64,000 nt of DNA, from the NCBI GenBank assembly GCA_949987705.1, contig OX465282.1, forward strand, positions 61,811,922 to 61,875,921, given 5' to 3'. Shown piece by piece: positions 10,913-22,481 of this stretch. Source of the DNA: Thereva unica. Taxonomy: Eukaryota > Arthropoda > Insecta > Diptera > Therevidae. The first letter of the stretch is position 1. Each line of letters starts with the position of its first letter. The position numbers and the translations under genes are program-made. Under the pieces are notes generated by a model, which was not told the DNA's origin, made no database searches, and saw only the letters and a list, made by a program, of their open reading frames with translations.

Positions 10913-11126
10913 ACGCGATTTACAGTTATATTTTCGATTTTTGATGAAAAATGCGCCATTCTTTTAATTAACTTTTTCATGAAAATTGAAATTTCACGCT
11001 TTCTTTAAAATATTTTTTATTTTTTACTTTTCAGTACATTTTTTAGTTAATTAAAAGAATTTTTTTTAAAATTTTTTTTAACCATTTATTTTATTTTCTA
11101 CTTTTTAGTTTATTATATGTATTCCG

Positions 11127-12189
11127 CCATTTTATGATGGCAATTCTATTAGATTTAAAATTACGTCACACAGTTTACTGTATTCATTTGATACCCATGT
11201 CGTGGGCTCGGTGGAACATAATTGCAAAAACGGCCGCCATCTCGGAACCGTCTTCTTGATTTTTTTACAAAAAGGTCAGATTGCATTTAGTACTTATACA
11301 TGATGAGTTGAACTCAAGTTGAACCCAAGTCTAACTACATGTAAACGGGAGTCGAGTTGGGTTAAGGTTGACTGAACTCGACTCAGCTCTGCTACCTGGG
11401 TTTAGTTGAAATTATGCATACGGACATGAGTTCAGTATTTGAGTAGTTGAATTTAGTTGACAGCAGCATCTCTGTGTTTGTTTGTGATTTTTTGTAACGT
11501 GTATTGCTTCTTTATTATCAACTCACCCTTAACTCAACTATTCATCTCATCATTCATACACATTAACCACCCGAAGTACGAGTGTGTGCAAAATTGGAAG
11601 TTGAGCGGTTATATTTTTTACTTTTTAGTCTATTATAAGCTTTCCGCAATTCAGTGTTGGCCGCCATTTTGAATTTGGAATGACGCCACATAGCTTATTG
11701 TGTTCTACCTGTCATATCCTTTCATTTGATACCCATGTCAGAGGGCCGCGGAGCACAATTTCGAAAATCGGGCGCCATTTTGGAACCGCCATCTTGATAT
11801 TTTTACAAAATGGCCAGATTGCATTGTCATCCAAACTAAACGTGTATGCAAAATTCAGCTCTATCCGAAACCGGGAAGTGGGTCTAATTTAACTTCCAAG
11901 ATTTGACGACAAACAGTGTAAGTGTTGGCCGCCATTTTGAATTTGGAATGACGCCACATAGCTTATTGTGCTCTACCTGTCATATCCTTTCATTTGATAT
12001 CCATGTCAGAGGGCCGCGGCGCACAAGTTCTAAAATCGGGCGCCATTTTGGAACCGCCATCTTGATATTTTTACAAAATGGCCAGATTGCATTGTCATCC
12101 AAACTAAACGTGTATGCAAAATTTCAGCTCTATCCGAAACCGGGAAGTGGGTCAAATTTAACTTCCAAGATTTGACGACAAACAGTGTA
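11127..12189. repeat. 268-bp tandem units rich in GCCATTTTG, plus a degenerate copy
   Basis: Two near-identical units start at 11653 and 11921 (period 268 bp), each running from GTGTTGGCCGCCATTTTG to AAACAGTGTAAGT. A third, diverged unit is recognisable at 11127-11298 and 11554-11615, split by an insert. The units hold small inverted blocks (GGCGCCATTTTGG) and code for nothing. Confidence 0.8.
11300..11553. mobile_element. Possible MITE inside a tandem unit
   Basis: The degenerate unit is interrupted by about 254 bp that starts ATGATGAG and ends CTCATCAT (8-bp inverted ends) and is rich in GAGTTGA/TCAACTC motifs. Flanks share TATAC/CATAC only loosely, so the exact limits and class are uncertain. 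Confidence 0.4.
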
Positions 12190-12207
12190 AGTTAAATAAA
12201 AGAATTT

Positions 12208-13185
12208 AAAAAAGGAACAAGTATGTTAATTGCAGACCCTTTATCTAGAGGCTGTTCCCATCTCGAAGAAAAAGAGGAAAACGAATTCGAAATTCATATC
12301 ATACATATTAGCAACCACAAAAGAACAAACTCATGAATTAAGAGAAGCTACAAAGAAAGATGAGCAAAGTGAACATTTGTTAGAAACAATCATGAACGGA
12401 TGGCCAGAAAAACAAAATGAGGTTCATCATATGATAAAAGAATTTTGGACTCACAGAGATCAGTTTGCTACATACAATGGACTCATATTTAATGGTGAAA
12501 AAATATTTGTGCCCAAAAAACTAAGGCAACATTATCTAAAAAAGTATCCATTATGGTCATCTAGGAACAGAAAAAACTTTAAGTATAGCAAGGGAAAAAT
12601 TGTATTGTACCATCACTACCATTTAAAATAGTAGCCAGTGACTTATTCTACGTAGAAGGAAAAACCTATATAATGCTAATAGATAGTTTTTCTGGTTTTG
12701 TAGATACTGCTGAATTAAACGAAGGTACCTCAACAGAAGTCATAAACTTCCTGAAGAAAAACTTTGCTACTCACGGTATCCCAAGGATGCTAGAAACTGA
12801 TTGTGGAACCCAATACACGTCAAGAGAATTTGATATTATAGTTTTAAACAGGAATGGAAATTCGAGCACCATACGAGTAGCCCGCATCATCACAGTGGAA
12901 ATGGACTAGCAGAAAAAGGAGTTGGCATCGTGAAATCGATTATTAAAAAAGCAAAAGAAAGTGGTACATACATATATACATCTATTACTTCTTAACTCAT
13001 TAACATCATCTGCAGAGAGAATATACAACAGAAAATTGAGAGATTTAATCCCGTCAACGCAGAAAATATTAAAACATCAATACAAAAATAACTGCATAAT
13101 AAAGAAAAAACTAAAACACTTAAGACAAAAACAAAAGATATACGCAGATAAAAAATATGATTGTGTATTAAAGAACACAAGGCAG
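12208..13185 (+). pseudogene. Gypsy-2 RNase H end, linker and integrase
   Basis: After SMLIADPLSR come the linker (NGWPEKQNEVHHMIKEFW, then FNGEKIFVPKKLR), a damaged HHCC finger, and the integrase core with Asp in IVASDLFYVEG and Asp in ETDCGTQY. The Glu region (GNGLAEKG) is reached only after a frame change near 12850. It decays into C-terminal sequence up to about 13185. At least three frameshifts are present. Confidence 0.8.
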
Positions 13186-13538
13186 AAGCGAAACATCGCG
13201 TACATACTTATGTCTATATGTTCTTTATTATTGTATTTTTTTTCTTCATTTGGGTCTTGTGTTATAATCCAAAATACGAATGAAGCCATAATATTTTAAC
13301 TCAATTGATAAATCATAGTATAATGAATATTTCGAAAGTAATGTAGAAAAGCCATATATTTTTAAGTAGCTACAGTTTTATACGTATCACCCATTGGAAC
13401 GCAGCTAGTATCACATTGTAACCCTTTCATGTTCACTGCTATTAATCACAGCGTAAGCACTTGAATTTACCCTTTTTTACTGAGTAGTATACAGGTTGAT
13501 ATTATGGAACACGGCCATAATCTCAATTCTGACAATAT
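13186..13538. other. Left part of the second insertion in Gypsy-2
   Basis: Noncoding, moderately AT-rich bases between the last recognisable integrase C-terminal codons and the LINE at 13539. No TIR or LTR was recognised. Confidence 0.4.
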
Positions 13539-15411
13539 CTATCTATGTGCCCCTTAATCCCTCGTGGGACATAGGGCGGAAACAGTTGCCCTCCAGCGGA
13601 CTCTGTTTTGCGCGACAGCTCTTAGCTCTGACCAGGATCTCCCAGTAGTTGCGGCCTCTGCTAGTAGGGTTCTCCTCCACGTTGTTCTAGGTCTTCCTAC
13701 TCGACGGGAACCTTGCGGATTCCAGTCAAGGGCCTGTTTGGCTAGATTTTCGTTATCGCGTCGCAAGGTGTGGCCAACCCAATTCCATTTCCTTCGCCTG
13801 ATTTGGTCGTCTATCCTTTCTTGGCCGGCACGGCGCCATAGCTCTTCATTTGAAATTCTATCTTGCCAGCGGATTTTTAGGATACGACGTAGGCATCTGT
13901 TTATGAAGACTTGTAGGCGCCCTGTGATGAATTGGGTGACTTTCCATGTTTCGCAACCGTATAAAAGAACTGCCTTAACGTTGGAGTTGAACAGCCGCAA
14001 TTTGGTGTTGGTTGAGATCTCCGTTGATCTCCATATGCGGAACAAGCATGCATATGCGCTTCGTGCTTTATTTATTCTGGAACTGACGTCTTCTTCTGCA
14101 CCACCATTTTCGGTAATAATACTACCGAGGTAGCAGAATTTATCTACCAGTTCCACGTCACGGTTATTCAGCGCAGTTCGTTCAAGTGTGTTTGCATTTA
14201 TCCGCATTTCTTTGGTTTTATTCGGATTCAGCCTTAAGCCTGCTAGACTACTTTCTGTTGCCAAATTGTTTAACATGTTTTTTAGCTCCTGATGTCTGTG
14301 GGCCAGCAAACAGATATCATCTGCGTAGTCGAGGTCCTTAAGGCGATCTAGCAAACCCCACTGTATGCCGCCTGTTCTACTATCTAGAGCGCCAACAAGA
14401 ATGTCATTTATTACTATAAGAAATAGTAATGGGGATAGTAAGCATCCTTGTCGTACTCCTGAACTCACCTCAAAGCTGTCGGATAATTTTCCGTTATGGA
14501 GAACTCTGCATTTGGAATTGTTGTATAGGGCTTTTATCAATTCTATTATCTTATCCGGCAGTCCACGTCGCCGTAATGCCTGCCATATAAAGCTCCTATT
14601 AACCGAGTCGAACGCTTTCTCATAATCTACGAAAGCAAGGTAAAGGGGGGATCGGAATTCAGTAGACTGTTCCACTATTATTCTTAAGGTGTTGATGTGA
14701 TCTATACATGAACGGCCCTTCCTGAATCCGGCCTGCTGCCTTCTAAGCGTTTGATCTACTGCCTCTCTTATTCTTGATAGTATAGTGTGGGACAAGATTT
14801 TACCCACAGTAGATAATAGACAGATGCCTCTCCAGTTGTCGCATATTGTTAGATCCCCCTTTTTGGGTATTTTGACTATGATACCTTCCGTCCAATCCTC
14901 CGGAAAGGTACAGGTGTTCCATGCTATTTCTAGGATTGGCTGAAGCGCATGCCCGGGTGTTGATTCTTATCGGCTGTGCATTGTTGCTGTTTTCCTGAGG
15001 TTCCTGTGTGAGTGAGCCATTCAGGGCGGCGAAGAAATAATCTCTCCATCTTTGGAGCTGCTCCTCGTCGCTGCACAGCAGCCTTCCATCCGCACTCTTA
15101 ACGGCATGCTTTTTAGTAGAGTGCTTTCCCGAGAGCTGTTTAGTAATTTGGTACAGCACTTTACTGTTGCCTGTGTTTGCCGCGTTTTCCGCTTTTTCTG
15201 CGAGCTCGTTTATCTGCTGCCTTTTATCACGCCGGACACTTCTCTTTACCTCTCGGTGTAATTGAGAGTACTCCCGTTCAAGTTGGTGACGTCTATCCGG
15301 GTCGCTTGTAGTTTATGTTATTTTTGAGGGCCCTCCTGCGTTCTATTTTTTGCCAGGTGCTGTCCGAGATCCAATGTTGCATGTTTCTCTGGACATAACC
15401 GATGCTCGTTT
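13539..15411 (-). mobile_element. RTE-like LINE (minus), 5' truncated, with 9-bp TSD
   Basis: Flanked by TGACAATAT at 13530-13538 and 15412-15420. The 3' end lies at the left, with a very short tail containing ATAGATAG just behind the ORF stop. The 5' end is cut a little before the RT region. It differs from the LINE at 1971-3724 in sequence but shares the same overall plan. Confidence 0.85.
13554..15411 (-). pseudogene. LINE reverse transcriptase, frameshifted
   Basis: From the right: pre-RT region (WISDSTWQKIERRR near 15400, LQRWRDYFFAALNG), then a frame change near 14960, then fingers and palm with QQAGFRKGRSC, VDYEKAFDSV, SGVRQGCLLSPLLF and the catalytic LDYADD, then the C-terminal LLYGCETW...WNWVGHTLRR region ending at 13554. 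One further frame change lies near 15290. The last 417 codons are open, which shows limited decay. Confidence 0.85.
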
Positions 15412-15420
15412 TGACAATAT

Positions 15421-15837
15421 ATATATGTTTTAATGCAGTTCAAATTTTATCATAGGAAAATTCGAGATAATACATACATGTTATGAATTTTTCGATCCAA
15501 TATCACTGAGCAAATATCACTTGCCTAAATAGAAAACAATCCTGTTTGTAAGCCGAAGAAAACCACTAAATGTGACAGCGATCACCTTCAAATACAAGTA
15601 AAATGTGGTATTCAAAATTCATTTTAAAAATATTTTTCAAAAATTATCTCTAATATCAAACTTTAACTGTAACACTTTGAAGCTAACTAACTGTCGATAA
15701 TGACAGTTCGAAATTCTTATTCCCTAATGTAATTATTGTGAGCTCATGAAATGCCAATACTCAAGTTATTACATATGTTCCCAAATATATATTACCAAAA
15801 ACACCTTCAGTATTAATTGACAAAATCTCAAAAACAT
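15421..15837. other. Unassigned noncoding sequence
   Basis: AT-rich sequence to the right of the LINE, within the second insertion in Gypsy-2. Nothing recognisable. Confidence 0.4.
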
Positions 15838-16403
15838 TTCGCTGGTTTTACAAAAATTTTATCTTTAATAATTAATGCACAATCTTAATTTTTTAAATAA
15901 TCGACTCCTCATATTTACTTTACCGATGCCTACGCCATCTATGTACAAATTTAAATAAATTGTAAATATCTTCCTGCTGGTGTGGTAGAATTTGTTTATA
16001 TGGCATCACTTAATGTAATGTAAATGAGTGAGAAGACAACTTCCGTTTCGTAGAACTGTCCTTGTTTTCGTTTCAGTTTTCTGAATTCACTCGTGCTTGC
16101 TCGAATCAATTCAAAAATATTTCGCTGTTTTTACAAAAATTTTATATTTAATAATTAATACACAATCTCATTTTTTTAAATAACCGACTCCCCATTTTAC
16201 TTTACCGATGCCTGAGCCATCTATGACCAATTTAAATAAATTGTAAATATTATCCTGCTGGTGCGGTGTGTGTCATCACTAAATTTCCGATTATGTAAAT
16301 GAGTGAGAAGGCAACTTCCGTTTCGTACACCTGTCCTTGTTTGTGTTTCAGTTTTCTGAATTCACTCGTACTTGAGCGAATTAATTCAAAATCCTCAGAA
16401 CGA
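15838..16403. repeat. Two tandem copies of a 283-bp unit
   Basis: The motif TTCGCTG followed by a TTTTACAAAAATTTTAT block starts at 15838 and again at 16121. The copies also share GAGTGAGAAG, CAACTTCCGTTTCGTA and TTTTCTGAATTCACTCGT. They are clearly diverged from each other. The unit is noncoding and may be LTR- or MITE-derived. Confidence 0.75.
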
Positions 16404-16507
16404 GAGCAAAGAAGTTTCACTTCAAAATAGAAAAGAACAATCAAAATTCGTAGCAGGACAAATAATATTACATAGAACACCAATTGATAAGTTCTGAAGG
16501 AGAGGTA

Positions 16508-16748
16508 AAATTATAAAAATGATTCATCCGAAAGCTGCAATTATAGAAGATATAGAAGGGAGAAGATACCGAAGAAATATACTACACTTGCGAGGATACA
16601 ATAATTATAAAAGGGGCAACAACTTTGAACAAAAAATAAACAAGAAGAAAGAAACCAAATGTCGCAATAAAGAACACGAAATAACAAACAACATCCAGAG
16701 ATCGCGTTATGGAAGAATTACAAGAACGCCCAAAAAGTTGAATTCGTA
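16508..16748 (+). pseudogene. Gypsy-2 pol C-terminus
   Basis: A short frame with AIIEDIEGRRYRRN followed by a basic stretch and GRITRTPKKLNS ending at 16748. This is the usual tail of Gypsy integrases of this type (target-binding region, then a proline/basic end). It is followed by the purine run GAGGGGAGA (16749-16757) and the LTR, so it marks the 3' end of Gypsy-2. Confidence 0.75.
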
Positions 16749-16757
16749 GAGGGGAGA

Positions 16758-16893
16758 TGTCAGCTGTAGGCTTAACAGCTGATAGCCGTTGTAAAGATAT
16801 TACTATTATACCATTACCATTATACCATTAGTTAGTTGAATAAAGACCAGTAACTAAAAAGGTTGTGTTTTTAGTGTCGTGCTCCCAACCACA
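16758..16893 (+). repeat. 3' LTR of Gypsy-2 (about 136 bp)
   Basis: Opens TGTCAGCTG after a polypurine tract, carries an AATAAA signal at 16840-16845 and ends near CCCAACCACA. The 3' limit is a judgement, since no second LTR or target duplication is available. Confidence 0.6.
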
Positions 16894-17663
16894 GAAACAC
16901 CTTTTCGTGAGATATCTTAAGCTAGCTCAATAAACAAAGCTATTATTAAATACTGAAGCTGGTGAACATGAGAGACTACTGAGGCATAACATGGATTGTC
17001 TTGGTTGCGGGAAATCTGCGAGAAAAATAAGACACCATGTTGTCAGTATGGAGTGTCCCTTGCTGGCTGTTCTATTATCACAAAATACTACTCATTTGGT
17101 AAGAATTTTGTTTTTCATTATTATAAATACCTAGTTGTATTAATCCATAAAAAAATTAGTTTTTATGTATTTTCCATCTTTAACATATACTTCCCTAAAG
17201 TAGGCAGGTTGTGATGTAGTACTGCTCATTATACAAAAACATAAAACTTGAAAATATAAACAGTTGTATAATACACACTCTAAAAACTGAGTGTAAACTT
17301 ACCCTAAGCTTAAGTGCAATTTTACATTTGCTTCTGTGGAAAAATTGATTACAATCGTAAAAGTACAAATTTTTGGTGTAATCCAACAAAAAAGTGTAAA
17401 ATTACATCATTTTTAAACTTATGGTGTAATATTCAGTCAATTTTGTAAATTTTGTGTGATTTTACACCAAATTGGCGTAAACGTACACAGGAATATGGAA
17501 AATTACATCAAACTGACGTACATCTACGACGTAATTTCTCATATTTATACCAAATGTTAGGGAATTGTCATTTCGTGAAGGAATTTGTTCAGGCGAAGGT
17601 GTGCTGGCGTGCGGATTGTGTTTTTTTCTTTTAAAAGCAAATAAATTATCTGTTAAAGGTAAA
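16894..17663. other. Noncoding; GTGTAA/TTACAC motif cluster before the transposase-like gene
   Basis: Between about 17275 and 17520 short motifs such as GTGTAA, TTACAC, TTACATC and GTACAC recur in both orientations. Such subterminal repeat fields are common near DNA transposon ends and here precede the zinc-finger transposase-like gene. No exact TIR was found. A short open stretch at 16991-17098 ends in a donor-like GGTAAG, but I cannot support it as an exon. Confidence 0.45.
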
Positions 17664-20157
17664 ATGTTGTCTTGTCGTATGTGCAATTTTGAATCGAATA
17701 CGATTAAAAAGTATAACCAACATTTGTATAAGCACCGTACCAGGAAATTTGGCGAATTTAAGTGCTTGTGGGCTGAGTGCGGTGTATTGTTATCTTCGTA
17801 TCGAAACTATCAAGCGCATTGGTTTAGAAAGCATTCAGAAGAAAAGCGAAGAAATAATACAAAATATAGTATATATAAGTGTAGTGTTTTTTCGTGCAAT
17901 TTTAAAACACATGATTTAAAAGGCCATTTAAAACATTGCGCAAATCATTTAAATTTTGGCAATAAAATACAATGCCCGATAGAAAATTGCTGTAAATGGT
18001 TTGAAAATAAATTAACATTTCGGACTCATGTGTACAGGCAACATAATCAATGCGAATATAAAAACCGTGTTACTTCTCAAAAATCCGAAAGCAGGCCAAA
18101 CGTATATCAAAATAGTGCCGATATCATTTCAAATTCATGTAGCGAAAATAATCAAGGGGTTCAAAAAAATAAAAATCCTTTAGCTATGCTATTCCTTAAT
18201 TTAAAATCCAGATTTTGCGTACCAGATGCAGGCATTCAGTTTATATATAATGAAATTTATGAAATCTTAAACAATGACAATATTTGCAATTCTCACATTT
18301 CTGAAATGAGTTCAAAGTATAAGCGCACTAAACATATAAAAGATAATTTTAATTATGTTGAGCCTCAAACAATTTATCTTGGTAGAGATAACTATCACAA
18401 TGATTGCTTCTTTCATTATATTTCAATTTTAGAGACAATTAAAAGTCTTATGTCAGATAAAACTTTCTACCAATTATTTCACGAGATAAAAGAAAGTCAA
18501 GCGAATACATTTCAGGACTATAACGATGGCGAAATATTTAAAAATTCAAATTATTTTAATAACAGTGAAAAAAAAATCGAACTTCTTATATTTCAAGATG
18601 CGTTTGAAAATTGTAATCCTTTAGGGTCATCAAAAAAAAAGCATAAACTTTTAGGTGTTTATATGATGATTGGAAATATTCCTGCAAAATACAGATCGCT
18701 TGTTCAAAATATTCAGTTAGTATTGCTTTGCAAAGAATCATATATTAAAGAATTTGGAATAAACAAATTATTGCAACCACTAATTAATGATTTAGTGTCA
18801 TTAGAGAATCATGGCATTGATATTTGCAATCCTGAAAATATTTCAAAAAAGACTATTTACGGGAGTTTATTTGCTATGATTGGAGATAACCTGGGAAGCC
18901 ATCAGGTCGGCGGTTTTAGCGAAAATTTTTCGAAGTCCGAACATATGTGCAGATTTTGTTTTTTTTAACAACAAATCATTAAAAGAGGGAAATGTTAACG
19001 TTTGTGAAGAACGTAGTAAGGAGTCATATGAATCCAATGCCACTGAAGCTATTTTCTTAGGACGAGCTATAAAAGGAGTCAAGTTTTCATCCTCTTTGAA
19101 TAATTTGAAATATTTTCACGTTACAAATCCAGGACTTCCTCCATGTATTGCGCATGATTTATTTGAAGGGATAATTCCCTATGATTTAATGGATGTTTTA
19201 AAATATTTTGTCACAAAAGATATGTGTTCTATTTATTACATAAATGTAAAATTACGTCATTTAAAAAAGCAACTCAAGCTTGCATTATCTTTCCCAAAAA
19301 TTGACTTAACAATGAAGAAGGTCCCAGGAACATCAAATGAAGTACAACATATATTATTTCTTATGCCAATAGTAATGCTCAAACGTATAACAGACTTCGA
19401 TGACGGAGCTTGGAAATTTTTATGTGCTATGATAGAAATGTGTCTTTTAATATGTGCCCCAAAAATTACTCTTGAACAAACCATATTACTCTCTCACTAC
19501 ATCCGCTTATATTTTGAATATAGGAAAGAAATATTTCATAATTCTAAATTAAGACCAAAGCACCATTATATTTGTCACTACCCCAATCTTATTAGAAAAT
19601 TTGGTCCCTTAAAATCACTATGGACAATGATTTTTGAACAAAAACATAAATATTTCAAAAAAATATCTAAAACTTGCAGAAATTATAAAAATATAACTCT
19701 AACTTTATCCGAGGGCCATCAACTGCAGCAAGCAGTTTTATTCCAAGATCGATTTAGATTATCCATTGTATGTGAAGACGCAGACAAATTTTGTAAAAAT
19801 ATGTATGACGTATCTCTACCTAAAGGATTTTCTTTTGTATCTAAAAAAATTTTGTTTTTAAATACAACGTATAAAGATAACGATTACGTTTTAATAAACT
19901 GTACTGAAGATGGCGATATTACACTATTGCAAATAAACGCCATATTCGTACACAATTCATATCAAAAAGCTATTTTCTATGGTATTTTGATAAAAATGTC
20001 ATATAATGAAAGTATTATACTCTATGAAAGTTATTGTACGGAAAAACGCTACACTTTAATACAGATGGAAAAACTTCTCCTTTATAAGCCACTTTATGTA
20101 ATTAAAACGGCAAATAAGTATTTCTATGCTCGTGTCTGTTCTTTTGTAGGCAATTAA
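17664..20157 (+). pseudogene. C2H2 zinc-finger transposase-like gene, one homopolymer frame break
   Basis: The N-terminus has about four C2H2-type fingers (for example CRMCNFESNTIKKYNQHLYKH, CPIENCCKWFENKLTFRTH). A long core carries GDNLGSHQVGGF and HMCRFC, then GLPPCIAHDLFEGIIP and LRPKHHYICHYPNLIRKFGP with FEQKHKYFK. I know this combination from transposase-like proteins of many animals but cannot name the superfamily with certainty (CACTA-like is possible). The first frame stops at 18968 after a run of 8 T; one T fewer joins it to the second frame, which is open to 20157 (about 830 aa in all). The start was set at 17664 because the first finger follows at once. It lies upstream of, and on the same strand as, the CIDE-N gene. 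Confidence 0.7.
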
Positions 20158-20386
20158 GCATTTTTTAATATGTACTTAAAAAGAGAGATTTTGTTGCATT
20201 ATTTTAAAAATGTTAAATATCTCAATATTATATGAAGAAATAAAAAAAAAACATGTAAAAAGAAAATATTAATTTTTGTGCTTTAAATCTATGTTATGTA
20301 CCATAATTTATTAAGATAATTAATTTAAGATTGGACTATAAGACAAAGTTACTTTACACAATCAGCATCATATTAAAATACTTATA

Positions 20387-22481
20387 ATGGAAAAGTTAGT
20401 TTTCAAAGTCTGGAGCTGCAATAGAATCTTCAAAAAGTCATTTTTAGCTGAACCCAAGATCTCAACAGTGATTCAAAAAGGTAAGCAATTATTATGATTG
20501 TCTAAAGATAAAAACAAAACAAAAAAATCAAATATTGAAGCAACAACAAATTATTTTGAAAGTGAAAATGAAAAAATTGAAAAATAATTTTAATAAGAGT
20601 TTTTAATGATACTACTCAACCGTTAAAGATAAAAACCTTTGTTTGTTACTTAATATTTCTTTTACTGAATTTGTTTGCTTCAATACTAAGACATAAATAT
20701 AACATTATAACATAAAGTCGTTTTTTTTTAGTATAACACTTCATGTTTTATTACAGCGAATAGCTATGGGCTCACCGGGCAAATTTTAGTTTGCGAAGAA
20801 GATGGAAGTGAAATATGTGATGACGAGACCTTACAGTTTTTCGCTAAGGAGAAGAACAAATTCATGATTTTAAATCATGATGAACAATGGCTTCCAAATA
20901 ATAGCTTTTTAAATATATCAACGTTGATAGATGGCAATGATAGCATTTCAACTGCAAGTAATGAACAACAACAAGCGAGTACTTCAGATCCATCTTTTCC
21001 CAATTCGTCTAATGATTTCGCAACTGTGGAATACGCTTATAAATCTGATCTTGCAAGTTCAATTTCGTCTCTTTCAGAAACACTATCCATGACTAGTACT
21101 GCATTGTCCGAAGCCTCAAGTTCTAATTCCGAATGTTTGAAGTTGTTTTCGAATTTTAAGATTCCATGGGAAAAACTTCCCTCAGATGTAATAAAAATGA
21201 TGAACGAAAAAAAAAACACTAGGGCGCGCAATTAACACTGTTGGCAATCTTATTGTTGACGAATTAAGAACGTCTTCTTTTTACATCCCAATGAAAATTC
21301 TTAGATCTGTTGCGCAGCAAGCAGCAGAACAGTATCCAGAATCATTTATTGAAAGGGATGACAGCGGGAAGATTATTTCGATAGTTCCAGTCAGTTTGAT
21401 AACTGTGATGAAAAACAGAAACTCATTTCTTAATCGAAATCCAAAAAAAAAAAATAAAAATGAACTGGAACCTTTAATTCCTTTAAAAAAAAGACGAAAT
21501 GCCAACACTTTGAGCCAATCTTGTGCAAATTGGCAGCCTCCAAATATACCAGACGGAGATTGCAGTGAAAGTGCACAATATAAAAAACAGTTTTTAATAG
21601 ACCTTTATAAAAAAGGATCGTTAAAATTACAAGACAAAGAAAATGTCAGGCAGTACATGAAAGACTGCTTTGCAGTGCAGAGGCTGTATTTAAATAATTT
21701 GGAGAACATTCCGTCTCTTGAGTCCATAAAAAATAACTGGCCATTTCTTTTTGAACAAGAATTTCTAAAACAACATTTTTGCCAATTAACCGGTCTGGAA
21801 AGCGAAAATTTCATTCACAACTTTATCGCTGAGAAGGATAACATGACAACTTTTCTAAAGAAATTTGGATCAAAATATCTTACACTACAAGATTCAGATG
21901 AAGACGACATATCTATAATAGAGGCACTAATAAAGTATTTCAATGAGGACCAAAATTTGCTGTTTAAAAAACATGTGGTAATTAATTCATTTATACTTAA
22001 TTTTATTTCAAACGAGTACATTTTAACATTTTTACAGACTTGTACCAGCCTTGATGAAATAATCTCTGAAAATCCTGCAAATACACCTGGGTGGCCATTA
22101 TAGGTAAGTTGTTTTGTTAATTAATTGCGTAATAACGTAAAGCTCATCTTTATGTTTTTTTTCTTTCCAGAAACTTCGGAACAACATTTTGCATACATCT
22201 TTTTTGAAAAAAATATTTTCCTTAAGTACAGATGTTTTACTTTTATTGAACTAATTAGGGATGTTATTTGTACTTATTATGTATTCAATGTAATATATCC
22301 GAAAGGTATATCTCAATCGCTCGAATTTTGTGTACGCTTTTTTTGGAAGTACTATCCCGAAAATGTAAGAGGCAAAAAAAATCATATAAATAATTTAAGT
22401 AAAATTAACAATCTTATAACTAGATTAAGGGACTTAAAAAATGATATATATGTATGTAGTACATATCACTCAGAAAAATAA
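20387..22481 (+). CDS. CIDE-N domain + SAMD3-like protein, spliced, with frame breaks
   Basis: Exon 1 (20387-20480) encodes FKVWSCNRIFKKSFLAE; GTAAGC starts at 20481. Exon 2 begins after TTACAG (20756) and continues in phase with ILVCEEDGSEICDD and KFMILNHDEQWLP. Together this is a CIDE-N (CAD) fold of about 80 aa, the interaction domain of the apoptotic nuclease pair DFF40/DFF45 and of CIDE proteins. A Ser/Thr/Gln-rich linker follows, then a helical core like that of SAMD3-like proteins. One A too many in a run of 10 (21207-21216) breaks the frame. A second intron (GTAAGT at 22104 to CCAG at 22170) leads to the C-terminus (FVFN-type motif YYVFNVIYPK), but a TAG stands just before its donor, so one base is probably missing near 22090. 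Function unknown; CIDE-N suggests binding to another CIDE-N protein (inference). Confidence 0.75.

Larger units (their letters stand above)
9259..11097. repeat. Long inverted repeat (about 155 bp arms) flanking a LINE
   Basis: The arm at 9259-9415 is nearly the reverse complement of 10938-11097. An extra partial copy of the left arm lies in direct orientation at 9192-9258. The arms are A/T-rich and share blocks such as AGCGTGAAATTTCAA and AATGGCGCATTTTTC. They look like the ends of a foldback or MITE-type element into which the LINE inserted. Confidence 0.7.
9193..12207. other. Compound insertion in Gypsy-2 (inverted repeat + LINE + tandem units)
   Basis: This block interrupts RNase H of Gypsy-2 between TATATAAAAAA and TTTAAAAAAGGAAC; a TAAAAAA duplication is possible but lies in low-complexity sequence. 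It holds a long inverted repeat around a LINE, then two or three copies of a 268-bp GCCATTTT-rich unit. Whether it arrived as one element or in steps is not clear. Confidence 0.6.
8285..16893 (+). mobile_element. Gypsy-2: decayed Gypsy pol with two large insertions
   Basis: Three pieces of one pol gene lie in order and orientation: RT and RNase H (8285-9192), linker and integrase (12208-13185) and the pol C-terminus with polypurine tract and a short LTR (16508-16893). The gaps are insertions of about 3.0 and 3.3 kb. Gag, protease, most of the RT fingers and the 5' LTR are absent. Many frame changes show it is old. Confidence 0.85.

Noticed and set aside
11680..12175. Pair of similar small proteins
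   Set aside because: They are the same reading of the two 268-bp tandem units, not genes.
13564..14133. 189-codon plus-strand frame
   Set aside because: It is the complement of the LINE RT gene and has no domain of its own.
16991..17098. Small exon with CxxC start and donor-like GGTAAG
   Set aside because: No domain, no matching downstream exon in phase and no neighbour to support it.
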